Source: Deinococcus planocerae (lineage in GTDB: Bacteria; Deinococcota; Deinococci; Deinococcales; Deinococcaceae). Taken from it: 25,029 bases of DNA. Positions 21,688 to 25,029 of the stretch are shown piece after piece. Each line of letters begins with the position of its first letter. Position 1 is the stretch's first letter. The notes beneath the pieces were generated by a model. It searched no databases. It worked only from the letters and a program-made list of their open reading frames with translations, and had not been told where the DNA came from. The stretch covers positions 1 to 25,029 of the forward strand of contig NZ_PNOR01000046.1 of the NCBI RefSeq assembly GCF_002869765.1. The letters run 5' to 3'. The position numbers and the translations under genes are program-made.

Positions 21688-22539
21688 ATGTACCTGAAAC
21701 GCACCAACCCGTTCCTGTTCTACCTCCAGCGCGTCCTCTTCTACCTCCTCGTCCTCGCCATCGCCGTGTACCTGCTCTTCCCCTTCCTGTGGGCGGTCCT
21801 GACGAGCTTCCGGCGGGCGGGCGACCTCTTCTTGCCGCCGCTGCAATTCATCGCCGCGCCCTCCACCCTGAGCAACTACACGCAGGTCTTCACCAACCCC
21901 GGCTTCCAGCGCGGGTTGCTCTTCAGCCTGGTGGTGGCGGTGGCGTCGGTGCTGATCAGCCTGCTGCTGGGCAGTTTCGCCGCCTACGCGCTGGGACGTT
22001 TCAAGTTCAAGGGCAAGGCCCTGATCCTGTACATCATCCTGGCGGTCAGCGTCTTTCCGCAGATCGCGGTGCTTGGCGGCCTCTTCACTCTGGTGCAGAC
22101 GACGGGCCTGTTCAACAACCCCGTCGCGCTGATCTTCAGCTACCTGATCTTCACGATCCCCTTCACGGTGTGGGTGCTGACCTCCTTCGTGCGCGACATC
22201 CCGGGCGAGCTGGAGGAAGCCGCGCTCGTGGACGGCGCCTCGCCGCTCCAGACGCTCTTCCGGGTGCTTTTCCCCGTGATGATGCCCGCGCTCGTGACGA
22301 CCGGGCTGCTCGCCTTCATCAACTGCTGGAACGAGTACCTCTTCGCGCTGACCTTCACGAGCTCCAACCGCACGGTGCCCGTGGTGATCGCCAACTACTC
22401 GGGCGCCTCGCAGTTCGACCAGCCGTGGGGGCCGATCATGGCCGCGAGCATCGTGGTCACGGTGCCCCTGATCATCCTGGTGCTCGTGTTCCAGCGCAAC
22501 ATCGTCTCCGGCCTGACGGCGGGCGCGGTGAAGGGCTGA
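21688..22539 (+). CDS. sugar ABC transporter permease, MalG-like
   Basis: 283 residues, six transmembrane segments. The MetI-like domain carries the EAA motif EAALVDG (177-183) followed by [19 protein letters not shown]. The C-terminal [13 protein letters not shown] segment is typical of MalG-type permeases. It follows the MalF-like gene after 15 bases, with GAGGAGG 10 bases before the ATG. No ATPase gene follows; the operon ends at a strong terminator, so a shared MsmX/MalK-type ATPase from elsewhere must power it. Confidence 0.93.
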   Translation: MYLKRTNPFLFYLQRVLFYLLVLAIAVYLLFPFLWAVLTSFRRAGDLFLPPLQFIAAPSTLSNYTQVFTNPGFQRGLLFSLVVAVASVLISLLLGSFAAYALGRFKFKGKALILYIILAVSVFPQIAVLGGLFTLVQTTGLFNNPVALIFSYLIFTIPFTVWVLTSFVRDIPGELEEAALVDGASPLQTLFRVLFPVMMPALVTTGLLAFINCWNEYLFALTFTSSNRTVPVVIANYSGASQFDQPWGPIMAASIVVTVPLIILVLVFQRNIVSGLTAGAVKG

Positions 22540-22559
22540 TCGCCAGCACCGCAACAAGG

Positions 22560-22594
22560 AGGAGGGCCACCTCGCGCGGGGTGGCCCTCCTTTT
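22560..22594 (+). terminator. intrinsic terminator of the ABC transporter operon
   Basis: GGAGGGCCACC (22561-22571), 8-base loop, GGTGGCCCTCC (22580-22590), then TTTT. Eleven perfect pairs plus a flanking A-T. Confidence 0.92.
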
Positions 22595-22654
22595 GCCGTC
22601 CTTACTTTGGAACAGACCGGTGCCATAACTTTCCTGAAGGAGGAAAACGGTAGC

Positions 22655-22849
22655 ATGAAACCCCCTACGATCTCCGATAAGACAGCCGCGTTTCTACTGA
22701 AATCGTTTGGCGTGCTAGCCGTCATTACCTTGGTCACGGCGCTCTTTTGGCCTGGTGGCCGTGAGTACGCTTGGGCAGTGTTGCAGGCGCTTTTGGTGGG
22801 TGCTATCGCAACGGTGGCGTGGTGGATGCGGGGAGGTCCTGGCATTTGA
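22655..22849 (+). CDS. small two-helix membrane protein, unusual composition (64 aa)
   Basis: 64 residues: a short polar N-terminus, transmembrane helix about 17-33 (FGVLAVITLVTALFW), a Pro-Gly-Gly turn, and a second helix about 42-57 (VLQALLVGAIATVAWW). AAGGAGG lies 11 bases before the ATG, a long but usable gap. Codons such as CTA, TTG, ATT and GCT, and a visibly lower G+C than neighbours, suggest recent acquisition or relaxed selection. It sits between the operon terminator and a convergent binding-protein gene, with 26 bases between the stops. No family recognised. Confidence 0.6.
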   Translation: MKPPTISDKTAAFLLKSFGVLAVITLVTALFWPGGREYAWAVLQALLVGAIATVAWWMRGGPGI

Positions 22850-22875
22850 GTCCTGACCCCTGCTGCCCCTTCCCC

Positions 22876-24084
22876 TTACCGCCCCTGCGCCTTGCGCTGC
22901 GCCTCGTCGAGCGCCGCTCTCGCGCTGAGCTTGCCGGTCGTGGCCTGGCTGATCGCGTCTTCGAGGTAAAAGGTCCACTGCTCGAAGGCGGGCGCGGTGG
23001 GGCGCGGCTGCGCCCGGTCGAGCTGGGCGTGGGCGGCCCTGATCTGCGGGTTCTTGGCGTACCAGTCATTCAACAGCGGAGCCACGCTGCGCCGGGTGGG
23101 CACGTAGGCGGTGGCCTTGACCCACTCGGCGAGGCGGGCGGGCTCCATCAGGAACTGCCAGAAGGCCAGCGCCCCGGCCTGCTCCTGGGGGGAGGCGCCC
23201 TGCGGCACGACGAGGTGCGCGCCGCCCAGGGGAAGCATGCAGCCTCCCGCCCCCCCGCAGGGAAAGGGCGCGATGCCGAGCTGGAGGAAGGGGAGCTTGC
23301 GCGCGTCGGTCCAGTTGGCGACGCTGGCGGCGACGAAGACGTTTTGCCCGCGCGCGAAGTCGAAAGCACCGCGGGTGGCCTCCGAGAGCCTGCGCGGCTG
23401 GGCGAGTCCGGCGGCACTCATGCGGGCGAGCTGGGTGAGGGCCTCGACCGCCTCCGGGCCGTTGAGGTTGGGTCTGCCGCCGACCACGAGCGAGCCGCCC
23501 CGCGACTCGACGTTCGCCTCGAAGGTCCAGGCGTCGGCGGCGGCGACGAGGGGACGCCGCCCCCGGGTGGCGAGCTGGCGGCTCACGGCCTCGACCTCCG
23601 CCCACGTCCCCGGAACCGCCGCCCCCGACCGGCGCAGCGCGCCCGCGTTGTACATCAAGACGGGCACGCTGACGTTCCAAGGCAGGCCGAAGCGTTTGCC
23701 GCCGACCTCGCCCGCGCGCCAGACCGGGGCGTAGAGGTCGCGCGTCAGGTCCCCCGGCAGGGTACTTGCCACCCGGGAGAGGTCGGTGAGCCGCCCGTCC
23801 GCCGCCAGCCGGGCGAAGCGGGTGAACTCGACCTGAGCGAGCGGGGGGGCCTTCCCGGCTCCCAGCGCGGCCTGGAGCTTGTCGTTGAGTTCGCGGTAGT
23901 TGCCGCCCGCCACGGGCACGACTTCGTAAGCGGACTGCGAGCGGTTGAAGGCCTGGGTGTAGCCGGTGACCGCCCCCTGATCCATCGCGTGCCAGAACTC
24001 GATGCGCAGGGGAGCGGCCTGCGCGGACACGGCGAGAAGGAGGGCCGAGGTCGTCAGGAAGGGCGGTAGGGCGAGGCGGCGCAT
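22876..24084 (-). CDS. UgpB-like ABC transporter substrate-binding protein
   Basis: 402 residues, family 1 solute-binding protein. Signal peptide about 1-22 (LLLAVSAQA cleavage). The mature start LRIEFWHAMDQGAVTGYTQAFN closely recalls UgpB, the glycerol-3-phosphate/glycerophosphodiester-binding protein, as do FGLPWNVSVPVLMYN and AFWQFLMEPARLAEWVKATAYVPTRRSV. A Cys pair in CGGAGGC may form a small loop. The start at 24084 has TATCCT seven bases upstream. No permease or ATPase gene adjoins it, so its transporter is elsewhere. Ligand assignment is an inference. Confidence 0.87.
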   Translation of the reverse strand: MRRLALPPFLTTSALLLAVSAQAAPLRIEFWHAMDQGAVTGYTQAFNRSQSAYEVVPVAGGNYRELNDKLQAALGAGKAPPLAQVEFTRFARLAADGRLTDLSRVASTLPGDLTRDLYAPVWRAGEVGGKRFGLPWNVSVPVLMYNAGALRRSGAAVPGTWAEVEAVSRQLATRGRRPLVAAADAWTFEANVESRGGSLVVGGRPNLNGPEAVEALTQLARMSAAGLAQPRRLSEATRGAFDFARGQNVFVAASVANWTDARKLPFLQLGIAPFPCGGAGGCMLPLGGAHLVVPQGASPQEQAGALAFWQFLMEPARLAEWVKATAYVPTRRSVAPLLNDWYAKNPQIRAAHAQLDRAQPRPTAPAFEQWTFYLEDAISQATTGKLSARAALDEAQRKAQGR

Positions 24085-24091
24085 GGGGGTC

Positions 24092-24097
24092 AGGATA
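24092..24097 (-). promoter_or_regulatory. TANNNT box for leaderless ugpB-like gene
   Basis: TATCCT, seven bases before the ATG at 24084. Confidence 0.6.
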
Positions 24098-24147
24098 GCG
24101 GGCGCGTCTTGCCGCAGCCTGACCCGGCCCTCTCTGACGTCAGGGTG

Positions 24148-24201
24148 AGGGCAAATCGCAGAAGGGTGGCCGCCTTCTGGCAACCTTTCCGAGCGGAGTG
24201 G
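24148..24201 (+). repeat. dispersed intergenic repeat, copy B
   Basis: Same ordered blocks as 14111-14176: AGGGCAAAT, GGCCGCC, CTGGCAA and TTCCGAGCGGAGTGG. It lies about 50 bases upstream of the ugpB-like promoter box, in the same orientation relative to the downstream minus-strand gene as copy A. Confidence 0.75.
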
Positions 24202-24238
24202 GCGCCTGACACAGGCGACAACGGGATGGCGCGACGCC

Positions 24239-25029
24239 CTAAGGCAGCACCGGGTAGAGGTCCACCCGGCTGCCGGGCCGCACGTCCTCGCGCGCGGCGA
24301 TGCCGACCGAGGCGCTGGGGCCGCTGCGCCCGCTCAGGCGGGTGAGGAGGTCGACGAACTCGTTCACGTCGAGGCCCCCGTTGGCGATGTACTCGCTGGG
24401 CACCCCCCGGGTGGTGAGGTCGGACACCGTGTCCTGCACGAGGCCCTGAATCTGGGCCTGCACGCGGCGGGGGTCCGCGCCCAGGGCCACGTCCATGCGG
24501 CGGATAAGCTGGCCGCCCCGGTAGAGGGTGCTGTTGGGACGGGCCTCGCAGGCGAGGTCGACCGGGAAGCCCACCGCCGTGTTGTTCGCCGCGCGGCACT
24601 GCACGAAGGTGCTGGCGTTCAGCCCGCGCAGCCTCGCCTCCAGGGCGCTGCGGGCGGGCGCGGGCAGCCGGGCGGCGGGCGTGCCCCGTGCCCCCCGCGA
24701 GGTGGCGGCGGCGGCGGCGCTCACCAGGAAGGTGTCGAGGTTGCGGACACCCGGCACCACGCCCGCGTATACGAGGTCGTTCTTGGGAAAGGCGAGGTCG
24801 GCGTTGCGGCTGGCGCTGAGTTCGGTGCGGGCGCTGGAGTATTCGTCCTGCAACTTGCCTAAGCTCGCGCGGGTGCTCGCGAGGTCGCGGGCCAGCGTCT
24901 CGTTCGCCGCGCGCAGGTCCGCTTGCTGGGCACGCAGCGAGGCGAGGTCGGCGCGCACCCGGTCGCGCTCGCGCAGGGCAGCGTCGCGCTCCAGGGCGGC
25001 GGCCTCGCGGTCACGGGCCGCCGCGTCGC
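24239..25029 (-). CDS. coiled-coil protein, possibly DUF3084, 5' end outside window
   Basis: Partial gene: the frame stays open to the window edge. The visible N-terminal part is a charged coiled coil (Arg/Glu/Ala-rich, with [24 protein letters not shown]). It is followed by a globular domain beginning near LVYAGVVPG and containing [16 protein letters not shown] and a C-terminal [14 protein letters not shown] strand. The layout fits DUF3084-type proteins, which usually begin with membrane helices; those would lie beyond 25029. GTG 24958 is an internal codon, not a likely start. Function unknown; family assignment is tentative. Confidence 0.6.
   Translation of the reverse strand, partial: DAAARDREAAALERDAALRERDRVRADLASLRAQQADLRAANETLARDLASTRASLGKLQDEYSSARTELSASRNADLAFPKNDLVYAGVVPGVRNLDTFLVSAAAAATSRGARGTPAARLPAPARSALEARLRGLNASTFVQCRAANNTAVGFPVDLACEARPNSTLYRGGQLIRRMDVALGADPRRVQAQIQGLVQDTVSDLTTRGVPSEYIANGGLDVNEFVDLLTRLSGRSGPSASVGIAAREDVRPGSRVDLYPVLP

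Noticed and set aside
20530..22845. 771-residue minus-strand open frame opposite the two permeases
   Set aside because: Antisense shadow; the plus strand encodes clear MalF/MalG-type permeases with EAA loops.

Overview
The window is about 70% G+C chromosomal DNA and looks like a Deinococcus. The NurA-HerA repair pair is present. Many start codons lie 5-8 bases after a TANNNT box with no Shine-Dalgarno, which is the leaderless arrangement common in Deinococcus. The gene set mixes solute-binding proteins carrying Sec signals, a lipoprotein metzincin and a carboxynorspermidine decarboxylase. The genus is inferred from protein content and expression signals; no rRNA, tRNA or CRISPR array was seen.

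Layout. Bases 104-4035 (minus strand) hold a Crp-family regulator with its own terminator, then nurA-herA joined by a GTGA overlap, then a small secreted protein. A histone-deacetylase-like hydrolase (minus) and a PfkB sugar kinase (plus) diverge around 5267-5418. A secreted protein and methylmalonyl-CoA mutase lie on the minus strand from 6350 to 9067. Ribulose-phosphate 3-epimerase, a ComB-like phosphatase and carboxynorspermidine decarboxylase follow on the plus strand from 9248 to 12066. Next on the minus strand come a frameshifted short-chain dehydrogenase, a DUF554 membrane protein and a leishmanolysin-like lipoprotein protease. A small HTH protein with a structured leader, then a 19-codon ORF coupled to a TPR-like gene, lie on the plus strand at 15775-16774. 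A cytochrome P450 and an APH-family phosphotransferase form a minus-strand operon at 16771-18950. A sugar ABC transporter (binding protein plus two permeases, no ATPase) occupies 19150-22539. The window ends with a small membrane protein of unusual composition, an orphan UgpB-like binding protein and a coiled-coil protein cut by the window edge.

How the genes work together. NurA and HerA form the DNA end-resection nuclease/translocase pair. The ABC transporter has a good promoter, a LacI-type operator after it, and a partial terminator between the binding protein and the permeases; it must borrow an ATPase from elsewhere. P450 and phosphotransferase are coupled by an ATGA overlap and probably act on the same small molecule.

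The least expected signals are non-coding or tiny: about ten TANNNT-start arrangements; a 15-base motif shared by the crp and deacetylase upstream regions; two copies of a degenerate intergenic repeat; a four-unit heptamer before nurA; long hairpins in front of the HTH and comB-like genes; and the short coupled ORF at 16023. No clearly new multi-gene system was found. The best candidates for something undescribed are the coupled mini-ORF and the shared operator-like motif.
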